64,000 nucleotides of DNA. It comes from Clostridia bacterium (lineage in GTDB: Bacteria > Bacillota > Peptococcia > DRI-13 > UBA5745). Location of the stretch: the NCBI GenBank assembly GCA_018434325.1, contig JAHDPO010000010.1, positions 41,424-105,423 of the forward strand, written 5' to 3'. The notes beneath the pieces were generated by a model. That model ran no database searches, was not told the origin of the DNA, and saw only the letters and a program-made list of their open reading frames with translations. A program made the translations under genes and the position numbers. Of this stretch, positions 8,033 to 17,123 are shown piece after piece (the first letter of the stretch is position 1; the number at the start of each line of letters is the position of its first letter).

Positions 8033-9355
8033 ATGAACTATCGATTTGTTAAATTGATCCCCTTTCTGCTGGTGTTGTTCATTATAACCGCCTGCGGACA
8101 AAGCGCAGAAAAAACAGGCTCCCAGGGAGCGGCGTCAGAGCCTGCGTCTGAAACGCAAAGTATCCCCGACCTGCCAAATCCTCCGTCGCAGGAAGACTGG
8201 CCGGCTGACCTTGCTCCCGCCGAGCTGCCTGAGTATACCGCGGGGACGGTTACAGCCTCGGCAGTGGACAGTGAGGGTGTGCTGACCATTAAGATCACGG
8301 ATACGAACAAGTCCGACCTTTATGTCTACATAGGAAAGCTGCAAAGCAGCGGCTGGAACGTGACCTCCAATGATGACGAGGCCGAAGCGCTGCTGGGCCT
8401 TTATTCGGCAACCTTTGTTTTGCAGGGAGCGGACAAAACCGTCCTCCAAATCGATGTTTATACTGAGGAAGCCGGCAGCTGGCCTGCCGAGGCAATCCCG
8501 CCCGTTGTGCCCGAGCCCGGGGCCGGCGTTTTGGTGGGTCAGGTTGAGGTTTTGTCGGCGGTGGAAAATATGTGGTACTTTGACTACACCTACGACGGCA
8601 TTGATGAGGCCGCCGCTGAGGCGTATATGAACAGCCTTACCGAAAAGGGCTGGAGCGGCGACGCTTACCAGATGTATAAAGCCTTTGAATGGAAAGGCAA
8701 GAGCTATGAGGCTACCATCGAGATCTATGAAACGGTGGCGGACCGAACCACCTTTACCTGCAACTTTTATCTGAGCGCCGCCGAGCCGGCAGCCCAAACG
8801 GAGCCAACCTCCGCAGCTGCCACCGAGAGCACCGCAGCATCGGCTGAGAGCACGGAAGCTCCGTTGGAGGGAACGGAGGCTTCGACCGAGGGAACGGAGG
8901 TTTCAACCGAGGGAACGGCTTCGCCCAAGGGCGCGGACGCTTCGGCGAAAAGTGCGGATACTTCGGTAGTTGGCTCTTGGACCCTAGGCATGCTGTCGGG
9001 CGGGCAGTTCAACGCCGGCACGGGAAAATATGAGGGCGGCGCCTCCGGCATGGGGCAAATCTACACCTTCAAGCCGGATGGCACCTACACGGCGCTGGTC
9101 GTCTTTGGCGATACCATTTGGTTTACCGGCAATTACAGCGTGGCGGGTGATTTGCTGACGCTGACCGGCCGGACTGTAGAGGAAAGCAAGGACGGCGGCA
9201 AGACTTGGGGCGCGCCGGAAACGCTGCCCGATGCGTCGGCCTATTTTGTTGCCGGCAAGGATGATAGCGGGACATATCTGCTGCTTGGCCAGGAGGGGGA
9301 GAAGCCGCCTCTTGAGGATAAGAAAAACGCAATGAAATACAGCCGGAAAAACTGA
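8033..9355 (+). CDS. Secreted lipoprotein with Ser/Thr/Glu linker
   Basis: A 440-residue lipoprotein with signal peptide and lipobox ITAC at residues 18-21. Residues about 55-245 contain two related alpha/beta repeats (EGVLTIKITDTNKSDLYVYIGKLQSSGWNV and MWYFDYTYDGIDEAAAEAYMNSLTEKGW), each resembling small domains in which a peptide chain pairs with a TRAP-like helix. Then comes a low-complexity linker rich in STEGTE/STEAPLEG units (about 255-310), and a C-terminal beta-rich region (VVGSWTLGMLSGGQF to the end) like a lipocalin-type stress or META domain. Function unknown. It has its own AAAGGAG and lies 30 bases before the SLH protein gene, suggesting joint expression at the cell surface. Confidence 0.7.
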   Translation: MNYRFVKLIPFLLVLFIITACGQSAEKTGSQGAASEPASETQSIPDLPNPPSQEDWPADLAPAELPEYTAGTVTASAVDSEGVLTIKITDTNKSDLYVYIGKLQSSGWNVTSNDDEAEALLGLYSATFVLQGADKTVLQIDVYTEEAGSWPAEAIPPVVPEPGAGVLVGQVEVLSAVENMWYFDYTYDGIDEAAAEAYMNSLTEKGWSGDAYQMYKAFEWKGKSYEATIEIYETVADRTTFTCNFYLSAAEPAAQTEPTSAAATESTAASAESTEAPLEGTEASTEGTEVSTEGTASPKGADASAKSADTSVVGSWTLGMLSGGQFNAGTGKYEGGASGMGQIYTFKPDGTYTALVVFGDTIWFTGNYSVAGDLLTLTGRTVEESKDGGKTWGAPETLPDASAYFVAGKDDSGTYLLLGQEGEKPPLEDKKNAMKYSRKN

Positions 9356-9385
9356 TCAGCTAAAACAAGGAAAGGAGAAATTGCT

Positions 9386-12300
9386 ATGGCAACACATATC
9401 TCAAAAAGCAGAAGAATTCTGGCGGCCGTGCTGGCGGTTTGCATGCTGCTATCCCTGTGGCCTGCCGCCGTGGGAGCCCAGGAGGTTTTGCCGGAAGGCG
9501 GCCCACTAATGATTGATACGGAGAAGCTTGAGGGTGCAGACGGAGAGGAGAAGATACCGCCGCCGGCTGCCGCAGGCCCTGGAGAAGAATTCGGCAAGCC
9601 AGAGAATCAAGGGCAGCCGGCAGGTTTTGAAGGGGTGCTGTTTTTACAGGCTGACTTCGGGCCGATGGCTATTGGGGACGATGACGTCTGCGCCATTGGC
9701 GAACAAGGCTATGACAGCCTTGAGGCTGCTCTTGCGGTTGTGACTGAAGGCGGTACCATCGACATCCTTAAGGATATCACCCTGACGACATCTCTGACTC
9801 TCGAAAAAAGCGTTACCCTTACTTCAGCAACCAGCTCTACACTGCATGCAGACAATCGTACGATTAAGATTGCTGCGGGGAAGTCGGTTGCCTTGCAGGG
9901 CAATCTTGCAGTCGACGGCAGCGCATCACCTGTCATTGAGGTGTTCGGCAGCTTTGCCCTCAACGGTGACGCTTCGATAATCCATACGAGTACAAATGAT
10001 TATGTATTTGCCATCTATAACAGAGGTGGTATGGTGACCATCAATGATGGTAGTGTTACGGGTGTTTATGGGGGAATTTCCAATGAAGCCGGCGGCACAC
10101 TTACCGTAACCGGCGGCACGGTGACAGCTCCTGAGACTGCAATCGACAGCGAGGGGAGCTTAAGCGTCTTCGGCGGCAGCATCGGCAGCGCCGCCTCGAA
10201 ACAAGGCATCCGGGTAATGAGCGGCACAGCACTCATTGAAGGCGGCACCATCAGCGGCAAGGATTTTGCTTTGACCATAAACGGAGCGGCTACAGAAGCC
10301 AATGTCTCCGGCGGCAGCTTTAGCGTCGCTGATGTGTCCACCGGCCATGCCCTGCGCTGCTCGGGAGGAACCACAACCCTGACCGGCGGCAGCTTTAACG
10401 GCAGGGTGGCGACCACCTCAAACGGCTCCCTGCACATCAACTGCGGTACGGGCAGCAATTCTCCGGTTATCTCCGGCAGTGTGGGGTATTCGTATAGCGG
10501 ACAGCACCAGCAATTTTTCACCACCCTGCCGGCTGATCTGCCAATCCCGGTAGTACAAGATGAGGAAACCACGGTTAATCTGGGAGGGATGGCCACGTCG
10601 CTAACCTATATAATCGATGGGGCGACGGATGAGGCGCTAGGCGCCGAGCCGGCCGGTACAGGCCCTGCAGCCGTTGTAAAGCTGCAGCCTACAGCAACGG
10701 GTAATTTCAACCTGGTTCTGACGCCCTCGGGAATCTCCGCCGGCCAGTCCCTCAAGCTGACATTGCCGGTGACGGTAACGGCGGCGAGTACGGATACGGT
10801 AATAGACATTGCGGCGATTTCGGGCGTTACCGCTCCGGTGGTTGGCCAGGCTCCGGTCACCTCGATTACAGCCACAGAACAGTATAGCGGCAGTGTTTCC
10901 TGGACGCCGGCGGTGAGCACCTACTTTAATGCCAATACCGCCTACACGGCCACCATCACCCTGACGCCCAAAGCCGGCTATACCTTGGCGGGCGTGGCGG
11001 CAAACTTTTTCACGGTAGCGGGCGCCTCGCCGGTAAGCAACGCCGCCGGTTCCGGCGTGATTACAGCTGCCTTCCCGGCTACCGGATCTCTGCCTGTATA
11101 CGTCTGCGAAGTATCGACGACGCCTGCGGCAACCAAATATGAGTCGCTGGCCCAGGCAGTGAACGCGGCAGCGGACGGCCAGACCATCACAATGCTCAAG
11201 AGCTTCGACCATATTACTGATACAGCGGCAAAGGTTATCAAAATCAATGGTAAGTCTATCACTTTCAATTTGGCGGGATATACTTTAAATATAGGGGACA
11301 ATAGTGTCAGTGCGGCGCTTGTTGTGGAAAACGGCGGCAAGCTGGAGCTATTTGGCGTATCGGGAGAATTGAATGTCACCGCTTACGGTAATGCGGTTGA
11401 AGTGACAGGCGCCGGCTCCGCCGCCACGGTCACTAATGCCACCAGCATCAATAACAGCGCGGTAAGGGTGACAGGCGGCGGTCAGGTCACTGTACGGGGC
11501 GATGCCGAGGGTAAAATCCACGCGATCGCTGCCGGAGGTGCCTCCGATGCGCTGGGAAGCACTGTCACTGTGGGCGGCAATGCGATAAATACAGATAATG
11601 ACCGCACTGTAATAGCGGCAGCCAAAGGCTCAAAGGTTACGGTGGAAGGAAACGTGACCACCACGGGCACCGCGGGCACCGGCGGTAGGGGAGTGGATGC
11701 GCTTGATCCGGGCACCGAGGTGCATATTAAGGGCAGCGTAGAGGGGCGATTCTATTTCTGCGTGGACGCAAGCGAATCAGCCCAGGTCATAGTAGATAAC
11801 AATGTGATCTCAACATTTGCAAATACCCATGCGTCCTATGGCGTAAGGGCGCAGACCAAAGCTCAGGTCACGGTAGGGGGCAATGTCCAGGTTAATTCCA
11901 ACCAATACAGTGTGGGCGTATGGGTAAAGAGCTTGTCTGGCAAAACCCCGACGCAGGTGGCGGTGGGGGGAACCATCAGCGGCAAAACCTATGTCAAGCT
12001 GGATGAAACGGAGAAGACGGAAGCCCAGAAAGAAGTTGAGAGCACCTTGGCCGGCTACCACACCTACACCCTGAGCAATACCCAAGGCACCCACACTGTC
12101 TGGGTGAAAGATACCTCAGCTCCCGCCAATGCCTGCTCCATCGGCGGCACAGAATACGCCTCGCTGGCGGCAGCCCTTGGGGCAGTGCAGACCGGGGAAA
12201 CCAAGACCATCAAGCTGCTGAAAAATATTGATTACAATGGCGGCATCATCTTGGGCAATAGCGAAAATAAACATATCACCTTTGACTTAAATAGCTTCAC

Positions 12301-15300
12301 GCTGAATGTAGTAAACAGCGGCGGCCCGGGAGTCTCCGTCACCGAGGGCAGCAGTGTCGATTACGTGGACAATACTGCCTCTCCGGGAACGTTTAACGTC
12401 ACCGGCAGGGAGTGCGGCGTCAGGGCTTGGTATGGCGACGTCAAAGTGAGCAACGCCACCGCAACGGCGCCTTCCACAAACAATGACGCGCTTAGTTACG
12501 GTGTATACGCCCGCTATGGGGCCCAGGTTACGGTGAACGGCAATGCCAGCGGCAAAAAATTCGGAGCCTACGCCGATTCGGGCTACGGCGGCAAAAGAAC
12601 GAAGGTTGTCGTCGTCGGCGATGCCATAGCGGAAAATGTCAATAACAATTTTAACCCAAGAATCGGGGCCAATGCCACCAACTATGCGGATATTGAGGTG
12701 GCCGGCAATGCTTCCGGCGGCTGGATCGGCGTTGCTGCAGAAAGCAGCAGTACGGCCAAGGTGGGCGGCAAGGCTACCGGCGGTATGTACGGCGCTTATG
12801 CAGATCTGAATAGCAGCACCGAAGCAGGGGCGGCTGAGGCCACGGGACAATACGGGGCTGCCGCTTATAATGGCAATAATGACTCTTCTGTTCTCGTCAA
12901 GGGCAATGCTGTCGCCCATCCGTTAAACGGCATCGGAGCCGTGGCCAATGCAGGCAATATCACCATAGACGGCGTAATCACAGCGCCCATCTACGTGAGA
13001 ACCGGATCGACCGATAAAAATGCCGGCGAATACACGGTTGACGGCAGCAAACCCGGCTATCGCAAGTACAGCGATGGCACAGCCACCGTTTGGGTGAAGG
13101 AAGCAGCACCTGGAAATATCTGCGCTATCGGCAGCAAAGAGTATACTACTCTAATGGCAGCTATCACCGATGCCAACGCCGCCGGCAGCCCCCAGACCAT
13201 CAGGCTGCTGCGGAATATCACGGAAAACCAGGAGATCACCATTACCGGTGATATCACCTTCAATCTGGACGGTTACAATCTTACGATTGATACCAGCGCC
13301 GAAAACGGCTCTACCGCCTTGTATGTAAATGGTGGCAAAGTAAATTATAGTGGCAATGGCAGATTTGATGTTATCGGCAACTTTTCCAGCGTGCGGGCCG
13401 ACGGCTCAGGGGCCTCCGCCACAGTTAGCTACGCTGAATCCACAACGGGCAGTGCCTATAACGTACAGGCGGGAGCGGGCGGCAAGGTTGTTGTCAAGGG
13501 CAATGCCCTGTGCCGCAGCGCCGGCAGCTACGGGCTGAGAGCCGTTTCAGGCGGCAATATCACCGTGGAAGGCGCTGTCCTATGCTTGGGCGAAAACAGC
13601 TGGGGCGTATATTCCACCGGCAGCGGTAGTATAGCCACCGTGAAAGGCGGCGTGACAGCAGCAGCCGTTGGCGATGGCAGCACCGGCGTTAACGCCAATA
13701 ACGGCGGCAAAGCCGATATCACCGGCAATATCACGGCCAGCGAAGTCGGTGTCACCGCTTACGGCACGACTGCCACTGAAGTAACCGTAACCGGCAGTGT
13801 GACGGTGGAAGGGCCGGACAGCGCAGGCATCAGCATCGGCGGCGGCAGCACAGTCACCGTTACCGGCAACGTAACGGTTAAGGGCTCCGGCTGTACCGGG
13901 CTTGCCGCCAACAGCGGCAACATCCGAGTCGGCGGCAAGCTGGAATCGGAGGGTCTTGGCGCAGAAACCACCAATAGCGGCACCATCACCGTTGACGGTG
14001 TATTCACAGCGTCAGGCAGCTACGTAAAGGTAGGCGGAATCATTAAGGGCGCCGGTGAAAATGAAGCCGCAAGTTCCACCCCTGGCTATAGGGAATACAA
14101 GAATGGCGGCAACATCGTTTGGATCAAAGAGACCTCAGTTATTGTGCCGCCTGCGGTACTGACGGGGCCGGTGACCAGCCTGACCGCCACCGGAGCCACC
14201 CTCTCCGGTACGATGACCTCCGACGGCGGCGGAGCGGTTACGGAAATCGGCTATGTTTACGGCGCCTCGCCAAACCCGGTGATCAGCGGGTCAGGCGTTT
14301 CCAAGATGACTTTGGGCAATTCCTATTCAGGCCCGTTTACGATTTCGATTACCAGCCTTACTTCTAACACGACTTATCATGTCCGGGCCTATGCTAAAAA
14401 CAGCGCAGGAGTTGCTTACGGAGCCGATGTTAGCTTCACTACCCTGCCTGCAGCGCCGGCAACCTACCTGGTCACTGTCAACGGCAGCTACGCTTCGCCT
14501 ACTGGCGCGGGCACCTATGCTGCAGGCGCCACCGTAAGCATCCATGCCGGCAGCCGCACGAGCTATACCTTTACCGGCTGGACCTCTCCCGATGTGACGA
14601 TTAGCAATGCCGCCGGCACAGACGCCAGCTTCACCATGCCGGCCAAGGCCGTCACCGTGACCGCAGGCTGGAGTTATAACGGTGGTGGTGGAGGCGGCGG
14701 AGGCGGCGGTTCAACGGCGCCTTCTGCACCGACCTATAATGCAGACGTAAAAGAAGGAACCGGTACCGAAACGAAGCTTCCGGTCACGGTCAATGCAGAA
14801 AACGGAACAGCAGTCATCGATACGGGCGTCGGAAAGCTCACTTCAGGCGATACGGTTGTTACGATGCCCTCGATTCCGGGCGTTGATATCTATACTGTTG
14901 GTATACCGGTTCCCGATCTGTCAACATCGGATGCTCAAGGCAGCCTGATCGTCGAAACCGGTAACGGCAGCATCACTGTCCCCTCAAACATGCTGACGGG
15001 TATTCCGGAAATCAGCGGCAGCAAAGCTCAAGTCTCCATTGGCAAGGGAGATAAGAGCGCTTTGCCGGAGGACGTCAAAGCTGCCATCGGTGACAGACCA
15101 TTGATTCAGCTCACCCTATCCATCGACGGCCAGCAAACCAACTGGTCTAATCCCGGCGCGGCGGTAACGGTAAGCATCCCCTACACCCCGACGGCAGCGG
15201 AGCTGGCAAATCCCGAGAGCATTGTGATATGGCACATCGATGGCGCCGGCAATGCCGTAGCCATTCCTAACGGACGCTACGATGCGGCAACGGGAACAGT

Positions 15301-15835
15301 GACCTTTGCTACTACTCACTTCAGTTATTATGCAGTAACTTATCACAAAGTGAGCTTTAGCGATGTAGCTGCGGAGGCGTGGTATCACGATGCGGTGAGT
15401 TTCCTCGCAGCAAGAGGCATTACCGGCGGTACGGGCAATGGCAAATACAGCCCCGACGCCAGGCTCACCCGCGGCGAATTCATCGTCATGCTGATGCGTG
15501 CCTACGAAATCGCCGCCGATGTAAACTACACGGATAATTTCTTCGATGGTGGCAACACCTGGTACACCGGCCATCTGGCGGCAGCGAAGCGGCTGAGAAT
15601 TACCGCAGGTGTGGGCAATAACATGTACGCTCCGGCCAGAGCGATCACCCGTCAGGAGATGTACGCTTTGCTGTATAACACCCTCAAGGCCCTTGACAAA
15701 CTACCTGCCGCCAACTCCGGTAAGATACTCTTCGATTTTAGCGAAGCCGGCGGCTCAGGCGAAGCGCTGCAGCCTGACGCTGCGGCCACGAGGGCGGAGC
15801 TGGCCCAGGCGCTTTATCATCTGCTGACAAAGTAA
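9386..15835 (+). CDS. Giant SLH-domain surface protein with beta-helix repeats
   Basis: A 2149-residue exported wall-bound protein. Residues 1-31 form a Sec signal peptide ending VGAQ. Four long modules begin with a recurring head (VCAIGEQGYDSLEAALAV near 100, VCEVSTTPAATKYESLAQAV near 572, ACSIGGTEYASLAAALGAV near 915, ICAIGSKEYTTLMAAITDA near 1244). Each continues as Gly/Thr/Val-rich short repeats such as VTVTGNVTVKG, the look of a right-handed parallel beta-helix. Next are a fibronectin-III-like domain (about 1587-1690), a bacterial repeat domain ending FTGWTSPDV (about 1692-1765), ten consecutive glycines, a beta-rich stalk, and three SLH motifs (about 1985-2149) that anchor to pyruvylated wall polymer. 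An adhesin or S-layer-associated role is inferred. AAAGGAG precedes the ATG. Confidence 0.82.
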   Translation: MATHISKSRRILAAVLAVCMLLSLWPAAVGAQEVLPEGGPLMIDTEKLEGADGEEKIPPPAAAGPGEEFGKPENQGQPAGFEGVLFLQADFGPMAIGDDDVCAIGEQGYDSLEAALAVVTEGGTIDILKDITLTTSLTLEKSVTLTSATSSTLHADNRTIKIAAGKSVALQGNLAVDGSASPVIEVFGSFALNGDASIIHTSTNDYVFAIYNRGGMVTINDGSVTGVYGGISNEAGGTLTVTGGTVTAPETAIDSEGSLSVFGGSIGSAASKQGIRVMSGTALIEGGTISGKDFALTINGAATEANVSGGSFSVADVSTGHALRCSGGTTTLTGGSFNGRVATTSNGSLHINCGTGSNSPVISGSVGYSYSGQHQQFFTTLPADLPIPVVQDEETTVNLGGMATSLTYIIDGATDEALGAEPAGTGPAAVVKLQPTATGNFNLVLTPSGISAGQSLKLTLPVTVTAASTDTVIDIAAISGVTAPVVGQAPVTSITATEQYSGSVSWTPAVSTYFNANTAYTATITLTPKAGYTLAGVAANFFTVAGASPVSNAAGSGVITAAFPATGSLPVYVCEVSTTPAATKYESLAQAVNAAADGQTITMLKSFDHITDTAAKVIKINGKSITFNLAGYTLNIGDNSVSAALVVENGGKLELFGVSGELNVTAYGNAVEVTGAGSAATVTNATSINNSAVRVTGGGQVTVRGDAEGKIHAIAAGGASDALGSTVTVGGNAINTDNDRTVIAAAKGSKVTVEGNVTTTGTAGTGGRGVDALDPGTEVHIKGSVEGRFYFCVDASESAQVIVDNNVISTFANTHASYGVRAQTKAQVTVGGNVQVNSNQYSVGVWVKSLSGKTPTQVAVGGTISGKTYVKLDETEKTEAQKEVESTLAGYHTYTLSNTQGTHTVWVKDTSAPANACSIGGTEYASLAAALGAVQTGETKTIKLLKNIDYNGGIILGNSENKHITFDLNSFTLNVVNSGGPGVSVTEGSSVDYVDNTASPGTFNVTGRECGVRAWYGDVKVSNATATAPSTNNDALSYGVYARYGAQVTVNGNASGKKFGAYADSGYGGKRTKVVVVGDAIAENVNNNFNPRIGANATNYADIEVAGNASGGWIGVAAESSSTAKVGGKATGGMYGAYADLNSSTEAGAAEATGQYGAAAYNGNNDSSVLVKGNAVAHPLNGIGAVANAGNITIDGVITAPIYVRTGSTDKNAGEYTVDGSKPGYRKYSDGTATVWVKEAAPGNICAIGSKEYTTLMAAITDANAAGSPQTIRLLRNITENQEITITGDITFNLDGYNLTIDTSAENGSTALYVNGGKVNYSGNGRFDVIGNFSSVRADGSGASATVSYAESTTGSAYNVQAGAGGKVVVKGNALCRSAGSYGLRAVSGGNITVEGAVLCLGENSWGVYSTGSGSIATVKGGVTAAAVGDGSTGVNANNGGKADITGNITASEVGVTAYGTTATEVTVTGSVTVEGPDSAGISIGGGSTVTVTGNVTVKGSGCTGLAANSGNIRVGGKLESEGLGAETTNSGTITVDGVFTASGSYVKVGGIIKGAGENEAASSTPGYREYKNGGNIVWIKETSVIVPPAVLTGPVTSLTATGATLSGTMTSDGGGAVTEIGYVYGASPNPVISGSGVSKMTLGNSYSGPFTISITSLTSNTTYHVRAYAKNSAGVAYGADVSFTTLPAAPATYLVTVNGSYASPTGAGTYAAGATVSIHAGSRTSYTFTGWTSPDVTISNAAGTDASFTMPAKAVTVTAGWSYNGGGGGGGGGGSTAPSAPTYNADVKEGTGTETKLPVTVNAENGTAVIDTGVGKLTSGDTVVTMPSIPGVDIYTVGIPVPDLSTSDAQGSLIVETGNGSITVPSNMLTGIPEISGSKAQVSIGKGDKSALPEDVKAAIGDRPLIQLTLSIDGQQTNWSNPGAAVTVSIPYTPTAAELANPESIVIWHIDGAGNAVAIPNGRYDAATGTVTFATTHFSYYAVTYHKVSFSDVAAEAWYHDAVSFLAARGITGGTGNGKYSPDARLTRGEFIVMLMRAYEIAADVNYTDNFFDGGNTWYTGHLAAAKRLRITAGVGNNMYAPARAITRQEMYALLYNTLKALDKLPAANSGKILFDFSEAGGSGEALQPDAAATRAELAQALYHLLTK

Positions 15836-15855
15836 TACGTAAATTAAACAGAAAG

Positions 15856-15889
15856 CAAGCCGGCAGGTTCAAAAAAGACTGCCGGCTTG
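15856..15889. terminator. Stem-loop terminator after the SLH gene
   Basis: CAAGCCGGCAG pairs perfectly with CTGCCGGCTTG over a 12-base loop, 20 bases past the stop codon; the tail TTCTGGTTCT is weakly T-rich. Confidence 0.65.
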
Positions 15890-15959
15890 TTCTGGTTCTA
15901 AGCTGCCTTCTCGATGATGACTGTATTAGTCGTGCACTGCCGAGGACACTGAAAAATGC

Positions 15960-16104
15960 GCAAAATTTCAAGTTTAAAGTGTCAGGACACCGTTTTGGAG
16001 AATGTATTTGACTGCATTTTACCGTATTCGGCTATATTTAGTGTATTTGTAAGAGAATAGGCCATATTTTGAAGGAGCGCCACACTTTAAACCTGCAATT
16101 TTGC
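15960..16104. repeat. Dispersed inverted-repeat element, copy B
   Basis: About 145 bp between GCAAAATTTCAAGTTTAAAG and the complementary right arm CACACTTTAAACCTGCAATT-TTGC. Outer arms CACTGAAAAAT (15947) and TTTTTCAGTG (ending 16137) extend the symmetry. Interior core GGCTATATTTAGTGTA matches copies C and D. Confidence 0.8.
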
Positions 16105-16292
16105 GTATTAAGCTGAGACTTGGCAACTTTTTCAGTGGCCTCTGCACCGCCTCGTTTTTTGTACAGGTTCCTGATGCTTACCGCTTCCGGGATCTTTAGC
16201 TGCTTTATGATGATGAAATGTTCAAGAATAAATAGTACAATGGACTTACAAAAAGATTTACAAACTTTTATTATTCAAGGATGTGACATTCT

Positions 16293-17003
16293 ATGATTAT
16301 TGGAGGAATTCAAAAGCTATCCTTGCTGGATTATCCCGATAAGACCTGCTGCACCATTTTTACAATCGGGTGCAATTATAGATGCCCTTACTGCCACAAT
16401 GCCTCCCTGATCCAGGGCTCGAGCCCGGAAGAAATCATCTCTCTGGAAAAAATCATTGCGCCGGAAGCGATCATGGCTTTTCTGAAAAAACGCCGGGGGC
16501 TTTTGGACGGCGTCTGCGTCACCGGCGGCGAACCGCTTTTGCAAAAGGGACTGGAAGGCTTTCTTTATGAGATAAAAAACCTCGGCTTCTCTGTAAAGCT
16601 GGATACCAACGGCAGTTATCCCGAAAGGCTGCGGGAGCTTATTGCCAGTGCTTTGGTGGATTACGTGGCCATGGATCTGAAAAATGCGCCGGATAAATAC
16701 GGACAGACAATCGGGATCAGCAGCTTCGACATTGCTCCCATCAAAGAAAGCGTTGCTGTTTTGCTTGCCGCCAGCGTACCCTATGAGTTCAGGACAACCG
16801 TAGTCCGTGAATTCCATACCGCAGAAGATATGCTTGCCATGGCCCGCTGGATCAAGGGCGCCAAGCATTACTATCTGCAAAGCTATGTGGATTCCGATGA
16901 TGTTTTGACAAAGGGATTGAGCGGTTATTCAAAAGAAGAAATGCATTCACTCCTTGAATTGGTTCGTTTAATCATACCCGAGGCCGAGCTGCGGGGAATT
17001 TAG
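16293..17003 (+). CDS. nrdG: Anaerobic ribonucleotide reductase activating protein
   Basis: A 236-residue radical-SAM enzyme that installs the glycyl radical on NrdD. The cluster-binding motif CNYRCPYCHNA (about residues 28-38; CxxxCxxC) is intact, followed by the SAM-contact motif VTGGEPLLQ. Start MIIGGIQKLSLLDYPDK is typical of the NrdG2/YjjW-like activase branch. The 4Fe-4S cluster makes it strictly anaerobic. nrdD follows 120 bases later, but that gap holds its own promoter and NrdR boxes, so nrdG may be transcribed separately from nrdD. Confidence 0.9.
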   Translation: MIIGGIQKLSLLDYPDKTCCTIFTIGCNYRCPYCHNASLIQGSSPEEIISLEKIIAPEAIMAFLKKRRGLLDGVCVTGGEPLLQKGLEGFLYEIKNLGFSVKLDTNGSYPERLRELIASALVDYVAMDLKNAPDKYGQTIGISSFDIAPIKESVAVLLAASVPYEFRTTVVREFHTAEDMLAMARWIKGAKHYYLQSYVDSDDVLTKGLSGYSKEEMHSLLELVRLIIPEAELRGI

Positions 17004-17008
17004 ACATA

Positions 17009-17022
17009 ACCATATATAGTGT
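17009..17022. promoter_or_regulatory. NrdR box 1
   Basis: ACCATATATAGTGT, on the complementary strand ACACTATATATGGT, close to the known NrdR box pattern. It sits 32 bp (three helical turns) from a second box, the standard paired arrangement. Confidence 0.75.
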
Positions 17023-17040
17023 AATTGTTTTTGAAAAAAC

Positions 17041-17054
17041 TCAATATATAGTAT
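17041..17054. promoter_or_regulatory. NrdR box 2
   Basis: TCAATATATAGTAT shares the TATATAGT core with box 1, exactly 32 bp downstream. The pair lies immediately upstream of the -35 element, so NrdR would repress when dATP/ATP signals sufficient nucleotides. No nrdR gene is in the window. Confidence 0.7.
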
Positions 17055-17061
17055 ATATTCA

Positions 17062-17090
17062 TTGACTCTCCATAATTTTCAAGATATAAT
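17062..17090 (+). promoter_or_regulatory. Sigma-A promoter of nrdD
   Basis: TTGACT (17062-17067), a 17-base spacer and a perfect TATAAT (17085-17090), 34 bases before the nrdD ATG. Confidence 0.85.
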
Positions 17091-17123
17091 GAATATCACT
17101 GATAAGATTAGGGAGATGGATTT

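Larger units (their letters stand above)
15836..16292. other. Gene-free spacer between SLH protein and nrdG
   Basis: 457 bases without a gene. It contains the terminator at 15856-15889 and repeat copy B (15960-16104, with extra outer arms reaching 15947 and 16137). About 90 bases immediately before nrdG must carry its promoter; I see no strong sigma-A match. Confidence 0.65.

Noticed and set aside
12287..12919. Long minus-strand open frame (210 codons) inside the SLH protein gene
   Set aside because: Antisense shadow of repetitive, GC-biased coding sequence; low-complexity translation and no RBS.
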